Positions 1 through 13,693 of a DNA stretch of 64,000 bases are shown piece by piece. The translations under genes and the position numbers were made by a program. The notes below the pieces were generated by a model. It ran no database searches, was not told the DNA's origin, and saw nothing but the letters and a program-made list of their open reading frames with translations. Within the stretch, counting starts at the first letter, position 1; every line of letters starts with the position of its first letter. This DNA comes from Unio delphinus (Eukaryota > Mollusca > Bivalvia > Unionida > Unionidae), in NCBI GenBank assembly GCA_029339505.1, contig JAQISU010000118.1, positions 4,818,501-4,882,500 of the forward strand, read 5' to 3'.

Positions 1-870
1 TGTGTATGGACGGCACTACCTAGACCAAATTCCCAGTTGAGCCCTTATCTAATTTTTGTGTAAATTTGGAATAAGTTTTAGTTTTCGAATTTAGTTTGAT
101 TATTTCCAAAAATAGTATTAGTATTTCTAAAGGTGTACTTTATTTGCATAGTTTATATGGTTGTGTGACTAGTAAATGTTTAAATGCTGTGGCATTTATA
201 TAGTTTCTTGGTGAGGTGCATGTTTTTTGTTTTTATTCTGTGTTGCTCGTTGTCAGTGCAATCATATTCGTTGCATCAAGTTATAAGTATCTTTTTTCGA
301 ATAGTCCTTTGCGGGCTATTGTTTGTTATGAGGGGGTAGTTCATATGGGTTTGTAGACCCTTTTTGGGTATTCATTATAGGCGGGGTTGGGGGTGTCATT
401 TTCCACTCATCTTCTTTGTTTAAAATATAAGGGTGAGAGGCTAATTTCCCTGTTCATTATTCATGTATCAGGTTGTGCTGCTTTGTATTTATGTTTGTGT
501 TATCTCATGGGGGGGGGGAGCATGCAGGGGGTTATTAATTTCTCTTTTTTGTTGTTTTGTTATTTTTTGTTTTGATTTTTTTAAACTGATGCTGTTTGTA
601 TTGTGATAGTGGGGGACTGGCGTCGCTGGTTTTATTGTTCGTTTGTCTGATTTATTTGGCCGGTTTTATATGTGTTTGGGGGGAGGCAAGGTAATTAGTC
701 TTTGTCGTTGGGATGGGGAGATGTGTTGATGTATGTATAGTTGTTTGGGGGTATATGTAGCTCGGACTGGTCTCTTCTGACCATAATCAGAAATGTATCT
801 ATTAATGGTGGGTCATAGCGTGATTGCTAGATTTGCTGGCTATGTTTTGTCCGGATTACCCCCAAATTTG
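1..870. other. No gene seen; T/G-rich leader
   Basis: T- and G-rich DNA with several short G runs and no convincing reading frame. It lies directly upstream of the decayed SGNH-like frame and may be part of the same old retroelement, but nothing in it proves this. Confidence 0.4.
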
Positions 871-873
871 TAG

Positions 874-1307
874 TTGGGGTTTTATTGTTTATGTGGCGCC
901 TGGGCCACTACATTCCTAGGGTGGAGGTTTCCGACCCGGGTCCCCGACGCTGTGTTCATACAGCTCGGGGAAAACGAGACCCACATTAAAAGTGTTGGTC
1001 AGATTGTTGATGAAGTGGTAGGCTTGTGCCTTTGGTATCGTGCCCTGGGGGCACGATATGTTCTAATCGGAGAGCTATTGCCGAGGTTACGGCCCAGGGC
1101 TTGTCACTACGGGAGTACAGGATAAGGAAGCTATGCATAAATATTCTGCTTAGACGTACCCTTCGCAATATACCTGACATGTGTGTGGTGCGGAACCGGG
1201 GTTTCCGAAGATCTTACCTTGATTACGATGGTGTCCACCTCAACCGACGAGGGAAGAGGTGGTACGTCCGGAAAATCATAGCAGCCCTGCGACAGTTGAT
1301 TCGTTAG
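874..1307 (+). pseudogene. Decayed SGNH-hydrolase-like domain
   Basis: Two overlapping plus-strand frames (874-1125 and 1026-1307) together read like one SGNH/GDSL-type hydrolase domain. The first carries a VFIQLGEN block, which resembles the block with the catalytic Asn of SGNH enzymes, and a later IGELLPR stretch. The second carries DGVHLN, which resembles the Asp-x-x-His block at the C-terminus. The shift from the first frame to the second falls around 1080-1125, so the domain is split by a frameshift. No N-terminal Ser block is visible. In invertebrate genomes such domains are often carried by mobile elements, so this is probably a transposon relic and not a host esterase. Family call from motifs only. 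Confidence 0.45.
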
Positions 1308-1870
1308 TCTACAGTTTAGTGATTTTTCGCCGTATATTGGCCTGGACTTTTATTAGTGCATTGTATTACTGTGACTATTTTCATGTGGGGGGTGGGGGTG
1401 ATTTTGGATTCAAATACTGTGTAAATAGTTTCTCTGAAAGTTTATGACGAATTCTTGAGAATATGGCATTTTGAACTGCATTTATTTGTAAGTCGGGAGT
1501 TTATGTAGACTATTTAAAATATATTTGTTTTATTTCATTATATTTTCTGTATTTGAGAGTATGATGTTTCTAGTTTGATTTATTTGTGAGTCTAAGGTTA
1601 TTTGGATAATTTTAAAATTGGCTGCTACATTTGATATAAAGTGAGTATTATATGAGAAAATCATTTATTCGCAATGATTATTGTGTTTAGTAATATTAGG
1701 GCGGGGGGGGGGGGCTGTTTTAATTTATTAATACTACGATTCGTTTTGGAAAAAATAAAATATAGTGTGCGTTAGACATGTGTTCAGGTTAAAGTATGAT
1801 ATTTCTAATTTGATTTATTTGTAAGTCTAAATTGATTGAAGTAATTTTAGATTGTTAGCTGCGTTTTATT
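1308..1870. other. Left flank of satellite with diverged duplications
   Basis: Non-coding. Two diverged copies of a block lie here, near 1561-1700 and 1797-1870; the block reads roughly 'tttctaRtttgatttatttgtRagtctaa'. A G-rich block at about 1367-1450 is repeated on the far side of the satellite at about 8160-8245. The array therefore sits inside an older, longer repeat. Confidence 0.5.
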
Positions 1871-4800
1871 TAAAATCATGTATTTATGATGAGTACTAGA
1901 CTTTCTTTTTATTTAAATGCTTATTATGTTTAAAATCATGTATTTATGATGAGTACTAGACTTTCTTTTTATTTAAATGCTTATTATGTTTAAAATCATG
2001 TATTTATGATGAGTACTAGACTTTCTTTTTATTTAAATGCTTATTATGTTTAAAATCATGTATTTATGATGAGTACTAGACTTTCTTTTTATTTAAATGC
2101 TTATTATGTTTAAAATCATGTATTTATGATGAGTACTAGACTTTCTTTTTATTTAAATGCTTATTATGTTTAAAATCATGTATTTATGATGAGTACTAGA
2201 CTTTCTTTTTATTTAAATGCTTATTATGTTTAAAATCATGTATTTATGATGAGTACTAGACTTTCTTTTTATTTAAATGCTTATTATGTTTAAAATCATG
2301 TATTTATGATGAGTACTAGACTTTCTTTTTATTTAAATGCTTATTATGTTTAAAATCATGTATTTATGATGAGTACTAGACTTTCTTTTTATTTAAATGC
2401 TTATTATGTTTAAAATCATGTATTTATGATGAGTACTAGACTTTCTTTTTATTTAAATGCTTATTATGTTTAAAATCATGTATTTATGATGAGTACTAGA
2501 CTTTCTTTTTATTTAAATGCTTATTATGTTTAAAATCATGTATTTATGATGAGTACTAGACTTTCTTTTTATTTAAATGCTTATTATGTTTAAAATCATG
2601 TATTTATGATGAGTACTAGACTTTCTTTTTATTTAAATGCTTATTATGTTTAAAATCATGTATTTATGATGAGTACTAGACTTTCTTTTTATTTAAATGC
2701 TTATTATGTTTAAAATCATGTATTTATGATGAGTACTAGACTTTCTTTTTATTTAAATGCTTATTATGTTTAAAATCATGTATTTATGATGAGTACTAGA
2801 CTTTCTTTTTATTTAAATGCTTATTATGTTTAAAATCATGTATTTATGATGAGTACTAGACTTTCTTTTTATTTAAATGCTTATTATGTTTAAAATCATG
2901 TATTTATGATGAGTACTAGACTTTCTTTTTATTTAAATGCTTATTATGTTTAAAATCATGTATTTATGATGAGTACTAGACTTTCTTTTTATTTAAATGC
3001 TTATTATGTTTAAAATCATGTATTTATGATGAGTACTAGACTTTCTTTTTATTTAAATGCTTATTATGTTTAAAATCATGTATTTATGATGAGTACTAGA
3101 CTTTCTTTTTATTTAAATGCTTATTATGTTTAAAATCATGTATTTATGATGAGTACTAGACTTTCTTTTTATTTAAATGCTTATTATGTTTAAAATCATG
3201 TATTTATGATGAGTACTAGACTTTCTTTTTATTTAAATGCTTATTATGTTTAAAATCATGTATTTATGATGAGTACTAGACTTTCTTTTTATTTAAATGC
3301 TTATTATGTTTAAAATCATGTATTTATGATGAGTACTAGACTTTCTTTTTATTTAAATGCTTATTATGTTTAAAATCATGTATTTATGATGAGTACTAGA
3401 CTTTCTTTTTATTTAAATGCTTATTATGTTTAAAATCATGTATTTATGATGAGTACTAGACTTTCTTTTTATTTAAATGCTTATTATGTTTAAAATCATG
3501 TATTTATGATGAGTACTAGACTTTCTTTTTATTTAAATGCTTATTATGTTTAAAATCATGTATTTATGATGAGTACTAGACTTTCTTTTTATTTAAATGC
3601 TTATTATGTTTAAAATCATGTATTTATGATGAGTACTAGACTTTCTTTTTATTTAAATGCTTATTATGTTTAAAATCATGTATTTATGATGAGTACTAGA
3701 CTTTCTTTTTATTTAAATGCTTATTATGTTTAAAATCATGTATTTATGATGAGTACTAGACTTTCTTTTTATTTAAATGCTTATTATGTTTAAAATCATG
3801 TATTTATGATGAGTACTAGACTTTCTTTTTATTTAAATGCTTATTATGTTTAAAATCATGTATTTATGATGAGTACTAGACTTTCTTTTTATTTAAATGC
3901 TTATTATGTTTAAAATCATGTATTTATGATGAGTACTAGACTTTCTTTTTATTTAAATGCTTATTATGTTTAAAATCATGTATTTATGATGAGTACTAGA
4001 CTTTCTTTTTATTTAAATGCTTATTATGTTTAAAATCATGTATTTATGATGAGTACTAGACTTTCTTTTTATTTAAATGCTTATTATGTTTAAAATCATG
4101 TATTTATGATGAGTACTAGACTTTCTTTTTATTTAAATGCTTATTATGTTTAAAATCATGTATTTATGATGAGTACTAGACTTTCTTTTTATTTAAATGC
4201 TTATTATGTTTAAAATCATGTATTTATGATGAGTACTAGACTTTCTTTTTATTTAAATGCTTATTATGTTTAAAATCATGTATTTATGATGAGTACTAGA
4301 CTTTCTTTTTATTTAAATGCTTATTATGTTTAAAATCATGTATTTATGATGAGTACTAGACTTTCTTTTTATTTAAATGCTTATTATGTTTAAAATCATG
4401 TATTTATGATGAGTACTAGACTTTCTTTTTATTTAAATGCTTATTATGTTTAAAATCATGTATTTATGATGAGTACTAGACTTTCTTTTTATTTAAATGC
4501 TTATTATGTTTAAAATCATGTATTTATGATGAGTACTAGACTTTCTTTTTATTTAAATGCTTATTATGTTTAAAATCATGTATTTATGATGAGTACTAGA
4601 CTTTCTTTTTATTTAAATGCTTATTATGTTTAAAATCATGTATTTATGATGAGTACTAGACTTTCTTTTTATTTAAATGCTTATTATGTTTAAAATCATG
4701 TATTTATGATGAGTACTAGACTTTCTTTTTATTTAAATGCTTATTATGTTTAAAATCATGTATTTATGATGAGTACTAGACTTTCTTTTTATTTAAATGC

Positions 4801-7800
4801 TTATTATGTTTAAAATCATGTATTTATGATGAGTACTAGACTTTCTTTTTATTTAAATGCTTATTATGTTTAAAATCATGTATTTATGATGAGTACTAGA
4901 CTTTCTTTTTATTTAAATGCTTATTATGTTTAAAATCATGTATTTATGATGAGTACTAGACTTTCTTTTTATTTAAATGCTTATTATGTTTAAAATCATG
5001 TATTTATGATGAGTACTAGACTTTCTTTTTATTTAAATGCTTATTATGTTTAAAATCATGTATTTATGATGAGTACTAGACTTTCTTTTTATTTAAATGC
5101 TTATTATGTTTAAAATCATGTATTTATGATGAGTACTAGACTTTCTTTTTATTTAAATGCTTATTATGTTTAAAATCATGTATTTATGATGAGTACTAGA
5201 CTTTCTTTTTATTTAAATGCTTATTATGTTTAAAATCATGTATTTATGATGAGTACTAGACTTTCTTTTTATTTAAATGCTTATTATGTTTAAAATCATG
5301 TATTTATGATGAGTACTAGACTTTCTTTTTATTTAAATGCTTATTATGTTTAAAATCATGTATTTATGATGAGTACTAGACTTTCTTTTTATTTAAATGC
5401 TTATTATGTTTAAAATCATGTATTTATGATGAGTACTAGACTTTCTTTTTATTTAAATGCTTATTATGTTTAAAATCATGTATTTATGATGAGTACTAGA
5501 CTTTCTTTTTATTTAAATGCTTATTATGTTTAAAATCATGTATTTATGATGAGTACTAGACTTTCTTTTTATTTAAATGCTTATTATGTTTAAAATCATG
5601 TATTTATGATGAGTACTAGACTTTCTTTTTATTTAAATGCTTATTATGTTTAAAATCATGTATTTATGATGAGTACTAGACTTTCTTTTTATTTAAATGC
5701 TTATTATGTTTAAAATCATGTATTTATGATGAGTACTAGACTTTCTTTTTATTTAAATGCTTATTATGTTTAAAATCATGTATTTATGATGAGTACTAGA
5801 CTTTCTTTTTATTTAAATGCTTATTATGTTTAAAATCATGTATTTATGATGAGTACTAGACTTTCTTTTTATTTAAATGCTTATTATGTTTAAAATCATG
5901 TATTTATGATGAGTACTAGACTTTCTTTTTATTTAAATGCTTATTATGTTTAAAATCATGTATTTATGATGAGTACTAGACTTTCTTTTTATTTAAATGC
6001 TTATTATGTTTAAAATCATGTATTTATGATGAGTACTAGACTTTCTTTTTATTTAAATGCTTATTATGTTTAAAATCATGTATTTATGATGAGTACTAGA
6101 CTTTCTTTTTATTTAAATGCTTATTATGTTTAAAATCATGTATTTATGATGAGTACTAGACTTTCTTTTTATTTAAATGCTTATTATGTTTAAAATCATG
6201 TATTTATGATGAGTACTAGACTTTCTTTTTATTTAAATGCTTATTATGTTTAAAATCATGTATTTATGATGAGTACTAGACTTTCTTTTTATTTAAATGC
6301 TTATTATGTTTAAAATCATGTATTTATGATGAGTACTAGACTTTCTTTTTATTTAAATGCTTATTATGTTTAAAATCATGTATTTATGATGAGTACTAGA
6401 CTTTCTTTTTATTTAAATGCTTATTATGTTTAAAATCATGTATTTATGATGAGTACTAGACTTTCTTTTTATTTAAATGCTTATTATGTTTAAAATCATG
6501 TATTTATGATGAGTACTAGACTTTCTTTTTATTTAAATGCTTATTATGTTTAAAATCATGTATTTATGATGAGTACTAGACTTTCTTTTTATTTAAATGC
6601 TTATTATGTTTAAAATCATGTATTTATGATGAGTACTAGACTTTCTTTTTATTTAAATGCTTATTATGTTTAAAATCATGTATTTATGATGAGTACTAGA
6701 CTTTCTTTTTATTTAAATGCTTATTATGTTTAAAATCATGTATTTATGATGAGTACTAGACTTTCTTTTTATTTAAATGCTTATTATGTTTAAAATCATG
6801 TATTTATGATGAGTACTAGACTTTCTTTTTATTTAAATGCTTATTATGTTTAAAATCATGTATTTATGATGAGTACTAGACTTTCTTTTTATTTAAATGC
6901 TTATTATGTTTAAAATCATGTATTTATGATGAGTACTAGACTTTCTTTTTATTTAAATGCTTATTATGTTTAAAATCATGTATTTATGATGAGTACTAGA
7001 CTTTCTTTTTATTTAAATGCTTATTATGTTTAAAATCATGTATTTATGATGAGTACTAGACTTTCTTTTTATTTAAATGCTTATTATGTTTAAAATCATG
7101 TATTTATGATGAGTACTAGACTTTCTTTTTATTTAAATGCTTATTATGTTTAAAATCATGTATTTATGATGAGTACTAGACTTTCTTTTTATTTAAATGC
7201 TTATTATGTTTAAAATCATGTATTTATGATGAGTACTAGACTTTCTTTTTATTTAAATGCTTATTATGTTTAAAATCATGTATTTATGATGAGTACTAGA
7301 CTTTCTTTTTATTTAAATGCTTATTATGTTTAAAATCATGTATTTATGATGAGTACTAGACTTTCTTTTTATTTAAATGCTTATTATGTTTAAAATCATG
7401 TATTTATGATGAGTACTAGACTTTCTTTTTATTTAAATGCTTATTATGTTTAAAATCATGTATTTATGATGAGTACTAGACTTTCTTTTTATTTAAATGC
7501 TTATTATGTTTAAAATCATGTATTTATGATGAGTACTAGACTTTCTTTTTATTTAAATGCTTATTATGTTTAAAATCATGTATTTATGATGAGTACTAGA
7601 CTTTCTTTTTATTTAAATGCTTATTATGTTTAAAATCATGTATTTATGATGAGTACTAGACTTTCTTTTTATTTAAATGCTTATTATGTTTAAAATCATG
7701 TATTTATGATGAGTACTAGACTTTCTTTTTATTTAAATGCTTATTATGTTTAAAATCATGTATTTATGATGAGTACTAGACTTTCTTTTTATTTAAATGC

Positions 7801-8142
7801 TTATTATGTTTAAAATCATGTATTTATGATGAGTACTAGACTTTCTTTTTATTTAAATGCTTATTATGTTTAAAATCATGTATTTATGATGAGTACTAGA
7901 CTTTCTTTTTATTTAAATGCTTATTATGTTTAAAATCATGTATTTATGATGAGTACTAGACTTTCTTTTTATTTAAATGCTTATTATGTTTAAAATCATG
8001 TATTTATGATGAGTACTAGACTTTCTTTTTATTTAAATGCTTATTATGTTTAAAATCATGTATTTATGATGAGTACTAGACTTTCTTTTTATTTAAATGC
8101 TTATTATGTTTAAAATCATGTATTTATGATGAGTACTAGACT
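1871..8142. repeat. 60-bp satellite array, ~105 copies
   Basis: A 60-bp AT-rich unit is repeated head to tail about 105 times. By eye, the roughly 103 complete units from 1921 to 8100 are identical, with no variant base. Only the first and last partial units diverge, the last changing at 'actatcttttgattc'. The unit contains a small inverted repeat (ATCAT-gtattt-ATGAT) and stops in every frame that I checked, so it is not coding. Perfect homogeneity over 6.2 kb implies very recent amplification or conversion, or an assembler repeating a consensus unit. Confidence 0.97.
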
Positions 8143-8345
8143 ATCTTTTGATTCATTTAATTACTGTGACTATTTTCGTGTGAAGGGGGTGGGGGTGATT
8201 TTATATTCAAGTATTGTGTAGATTATTTATCTGAAATTTTAAAATGAGTTCTTATTAAATGATTATTATGTGTAAAGTCACGTTGGGGTATATGGGGGGT
8301 GGTGGATTTGTTTTTAATTTATTGATTTCAAAGACATTTTATAAA
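8143..8345. other. Right flank of satellite
   Basis: Non-coding. It contains 'ctgtgactattttcgtgtg' followed by a G-rich block and 'attcaagtattgtgtaga', a diverged copy of about 1367-1450 on the other side of the array. No gene is seen. Confidence 0.5.
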
Positions 8346-8379
8346 GTTCAATTATATAGGGTTATCATATTGGAACCTT

Positions 8380-8530
8380 GACTAGTGAAGATGTGAGAAG
8401 GCCTTGGCTTTAAAGGCATCCAGTTAATACAGCCATCTGTTTCTGATACTCGAACCCACGCAGGCAGAGGTGAGATGGCAGTGATCCGTAACGGAGAGCG
8501 CTTTATACTACTCGGCCACTCGGGGTCACG
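8380..8530 (-). mobile_element. tRNA-Ser/Leu-headed SINE-like sequence
   Basis: Read on the minus strand from about 8530, the sequence begins like a class II tRNA with an A-box-like GTGGCCGAGTAG. A B-box-like GGGTTCGAGTA follows at about 8445-8458. It then runs into a non-tRNA body. This is the usual structure of a tRNA-derived SINE transcribed by RNA polymerase III. It has no clean tRNA fold and so is not called as a tRNA gene. The 3' end is not defined. Confidence 0.5.
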
Positions 8531-8816
8531 CAACAGGAAAGGCACTTGCAAATCTTCCAAAATAAAAGCTACCCTAGCACCTACCTAAGCTTGAAAATAA
8601 CAATTTCATGAAAAGGCATTGGGGTGGGGTTAGTACATTATTTATTAATCACTACACTGACTTGAACATTAAACCCTTCTCGAAAGGACTTTTCTAAACA
8701 CTAAGCTGACACAGTGGTATACAAGGACAAAAAAGATATCTAAAGTCAACCATTACCTTGCTAACAACTGTGTTTATAACTCTAAATACAACGATAACTT
8801 TTACCGTCAAGATCAT

Positions 8817-9000
8817 AGATAGATAGATAGATAGACAGATAGACAGATAGATCGACCGACCGACCGATAGATAGACAGACAGAGAGATAGACCGACCGAC
8901 CGACCGACAGACAGGCAGGTAGACAGACAGACAGACAGATAGATAGATAGACAGATAGACCGACCGACAGGTAGGTAGACAGACAGACAGACAGACAGAC

Positions 9001-9072
<72 letters not shown>
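8817..9072. repeat. Compound GATA/GACA/GACC microsatellite
   Basis: Tetranucleotide tract mixing GATA, GACA, GACC and GGTA units, ending in a pure (GATA)n run from about 9000 to 9072. Confidence 0.95.
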
Positions 9073-9073
<1 letters not shown>

Positions 9074-9329
9074 TTACAGTTTCAAAAACTTAAGTAGCCA
9101 TTAATATTGTTAAAAGATTATATTCCGCAGGAAATGCAGGACACGGAACGAAATGCGACAATAGCAAGGCACATGAGAAGATGCAGTGTAATATTTCAAT
9201 TTTTTCCTACAAAATTGATGCGGGTTGAGTTAAAGATGGTAAGAAGCAACATGAAGTTTACATGAAAAAAATAGCAGCAATTTAATGATAAAACGAAAAT
9301 TAACTTGACACTATCGTTACACCAAACGA

Positions 9330-9335
9330 TTTATT
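9330..9335 (-). promoter_or_regulatory. Possible polyadenylation signal of the secreted-protein gene
   Basis: TTTATT on the plus strand is AATAAA on the minus strand. It lies about 280 bases past the predicted stop codon at 9613-9615 of the gene ending there. Position and motif fit a 3' end, but AATAAA is common in such AT-rich DNA. Confidence 0.25.
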
Positions 9336-9612
9336 TGGAAAGCAATAAATGGAGAAATAAATATAAAAGGCCAACTGTAGTCATCAGTTGTTTGTAATTC
9401 TGTCGGATTTATCGGATCATCAAAGGGAAGTTAATTCGTTTGTCACGCTCGACCAATGTTATTATCGACTTTCAAAGGAATTTGGAGACATGTTCCTTTC
9501 AGTTAACCCAAACAATTTTCATCAATCACTAATAGTTTTTTTTTTGTACTCAAGATAAACATTGATTGACGGCCTGTCCTTGAAAGGTCATTGGTGCAAA
9601 CACACTGATTCT

Positions 9613-10609
9613 TTAACACCGGTTTGTGGTACACACAGCATGCATCTAGCAAGGAAAAGAAAGTAAATAAACCATTTTACAATTTATATTCAAATGATAT
9701 ATTCGATGTCGAATTTAGGTTATTAATGTATCTTTAGTTTTCCTTTGTAATTTGTTAAATGGAAGAACACGGTATTTAAAACACATACATTAAAACTTTA
9801 TACAAATTACACCTTTATACAGCAGTGAAATATATTTCTTGACACAAAGAACAATTTTATTGAAGGACAAGAATGTTCTTTCCATAATATAAAAGACGCT
9901 TTGCGCATATTTTCTCCACCTATATATACGTATTTAGTCTTAGATATAGCAATGAATCTTTTATAAATGAATTTACGTGATTTTAAATCCGTATTATAGA
10001 ACATTGGTCTTTACCATCACTAGTAATGCATGATATAACAAACAGCGTATGCCATAGTATTATGTCAAATACGTACATGTACATTAAGGTCGTCCCATTT
10101 TGTTTGACATCATAAGTCGAGTGAACTGTCTAGTCACAGATGTACTGAATTATGTCATTATGTAAGTCTTATGTAAGTAAGCTATACATCTGAATGAGTT
10201 GATTTTACACGCAAACACACACGGTAATTTTACCTGTCCATTTGAATTTTCACAGGTACAGATGTTGTTGCATGTATCCATTGTCCGTGTTTCTGTGATC
10301 GGTATAAATTTCTGGTCAACACGGCAACCTTTCAAAGAATATAAATTCATCTGAGTGAAAATATTGAAGCCTTATTTAATATCAGAAACGTTTCACACCC
10401 GTGAGCCTATGCAAACAAATAGGAATTCTTAATGCACATAATTTATTTATAACACGACATCGGACTAAACATTTGATTCCCATTTCTCATTGAACATTGA
10501 ATACTTGTTTCCTATGAGAAGGACAAAGTGAATACTTCCTATCTGTTCAATTACTATGCCTAAATTCCAGATGTATACAATAATAAATAGTATTCATACA
10601 AATGTATTC

Positions 10610-10676
<67 letters not shown>

Positions 10677-10769
10677 AAAAATAATAATAATAAATAATAA
10701 TAATAATAATAATAATTAATAATAACAATAATAATATTAATAATAACATCAATATTAATAACAATATTT

Positions 10770-10826
<57 letters not shown>

Positions 10827-12497
10827 GATGATAAGTGTTTCCTCCATTTTTACAAAACTTTATAATTAGTTTATTAGAGTAAGTTTATGCAATGATACTC
10901 CCACTCGGGTTTGTAGGAATGAAGGTAGGTAAATAGGTAGATAAGTATGAGATTGATAGGTGTCTGTGTATTACACATATCTGAGTGTCACAAAACTGTG
11001 AGTACGAAAATGTCTTTATTTGTAAATTAATGAAAATATAGAATACGAAAATGTCTTTGTTTTGTAAATTAATGAAAATATAGAATACGAAAATATCTTT
11101 ATTTGTAAATTAATGAAAATATAAAATACGAAAATGTCTTTGTATTGTAAATTAATAAAAATATAGAATACGAAAATGTCTTTGTATTGTAAATTAATGA
11201 AAATATAGAATACGAAAATGTCTTTATTTGTAAATTAATAAAAATATAGAATACGAAAATGTCTTTATTTTGTAAATTAATGAAAATATAGAATACGAAA
11301 ATGTCTTTGTATTGTAAATTAATGAAAATATAGAATACGAAAATGTCTTTGTTTTGTAAATTAATGAAAATATAAAATACGAATATGTCTTTGTTTGCAT
11401 ATTAATGAAAATATAGAATACGAAAATGTCTTTGTATTGTAAATTAATAAAAATATAGAATACGAAAATGTCTTTGTTTGTAAATTAATGAAAATATAGA
11501 ATACGAAAATGTCTTTGTGATGTAAATTAATGAAAATATAGAATACGAAAATGTCTTTGTATTGTAAATTATTAAAAATATAGAATACGAAAATGTCTTT
11601 GTGATGTAAATTAATGAAAATATAGAATACGAAAATGTCTTTGTATTGTAAATTATTAAAAATATAGAATACGAAAATGTCTTTGTTTTGTAAATTAATG
11701 AAAATATAAAATACGAATATGTCTTTGTTTGCATATTAATGAAAATATAGAATACGAAAATGTCTTTGTATTGTAAATTATTAAAAATATAGAATACGAA
11801 AATGTCTTTGTTTTGTAAATTAATGAAAATATAAAATACGAATATGTCTTTGTTTGCATATTAATGAAAATATAGAATACGAAAATGTCTTTGTATTGTA
11901 AATTAATAAAAATATAGAATACGAAAATGTCTTTGTTTGTAAATTAATGAAAATATAGAATACGAAAATGTCTTTGTGATGTAAATTAATGAAAATATAG
12001 ATGGGTTTTGTTTACGCATACAACGTTGCCAGGGAGTGTATACTTTCCTGGCGACATGAAAAACTAATGATTTATCCTCATAGCTGCAGGCACAATGCGT
12101 CATCAATTTGGAACTCCGTTTTACATCTAGTCCTATGGCCGTGGAAGCTATCCACTTTCGTGTGTGAAATGATAACTATTCATTCTTGATATCCGTTCAA
12201 TGTACTTAAATTGTTTAATGAATCGAACGTGTCTGACTTTATCCAAAATTCTAACAAAAAACAATCGATTGTATCGGTAACAAGGGGGGAAAACTAATGA
12301 TACACCTCCACTTCACAATAACACAAGGTAAAACACTCTCGCGGTTCAAAATCTGACCCTTCGATGACTCCGAGCTAGTTTTCATTTTGTCGTATCCGTA
12401 ACAATGCTCTTTGAATGGCAACTTTTACTCGAAATATCTCCGTTGTTTCTTGTATTGTCCACTTTAATACTGACGCATGCAAAATGCATGTATGAAA

Positions 12498-12535
<38 letters not shown>

Positions 12536-13628
12536 TTTAAATTTCAACGTAACTTTAACAGTTGTTCAGTCAGTCATATCGCTACTATGTCTTCAGTGTG
12601 ACAGTTTATAGTGATGTCTAGCACTGGGGAATCATGCCACAGACATGTAGCATGATGTCCCACCCAGTCATATTATCCTGACAGCAAGCCGACCAGTCCC
12701 AACACTAACCTCGTAATGCTGAGCGCAAGGCGAAGCAGCTGTTAGTATCATTTTTAAAAGCATTTGGTAATACTATGCCGGGATTCGAACCCGCGACTTC
12801 CCGAATCCGAGACGGACGCTCTACCACTAGGCTACCGGAGTGGTCGTGTTTGTATGCTTTGGGTGTTTCGCTGCTGTGAAGTTCAAATTGACCATGAGTT
12901 TTGCATTTGGTTTAGTGTGAATAATATGCGTGTGTGTTATACATACTTTGGATTCATGATATAAGTTGTCATAGTACGCAAGAAAAATGAATGCATACAG
13001 CTTTGCCTTTAATTTACGTCAAATAAACAAAACATACTGAATTGTCGAACCTTATTTAATTATAAGAAATCTTCTGGAAAATCAAATAATATAAACTATC
13101 ATCAATTAAGTAGCTAAGGTATGACTGATTGACATATTAGCGTGTTGTTCTTTATTTAAAGAGATAGAGACAATCATAAATTAGGGTGTTTTCTTCAATT
13201 TTCATTGGACAATTATGAACAATGATTTTTATATTTGTAATTAACTTAGCAAATTTAGTATTCGAAATACAGTGCATACCAGGTCGACATGTGCAAGGTG
13301 CTCCACTAATCCAGAACGGGCACGGCGATCCAAACAATGTGCAGTGTGTGCCCTGGGGGCAGCCGCTGGGGAAAAAGAAACAGATACACACATTACATGT
13401 TAAGAAAAACGATATGTAGTTGCACACAAAATACCAATGAAAATATAGTCGATCAGTCTCCTAACGCAGAGTTAAAAAGTCATGACGTTGATATATAAAT
13501 AACGTAACGACGCATGTTATCATCCAATAAAACGTAGTAATACCAATGGTTCGGTGACCAATAATAGCACACACACACACGCGCGCGCACGCACGCACAC
13601 ACACACACACATACATATATACGCGCGC

Positions 13629-13693
<65 letters not shown>

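Noticed and set aside
1871..8142. CRISPR array
   Set aside because: Units are contiguous with no unique spacers and the DNA is eukaryotic; it is a simple satellite.
11444..12106. Minus-strand ORFs with a 14-residue repeat
   Set aside because: Arise from a non-coding 42-bp minisatellite whose unit is divisible by three; no start context, no non-repeat domain.
12764..12850. Functional tRNA gene on the minus strand
   Set aside because: A and B boxes are intact but the anticodon arm and acceptor do not pair properly, and a SINE body follows.
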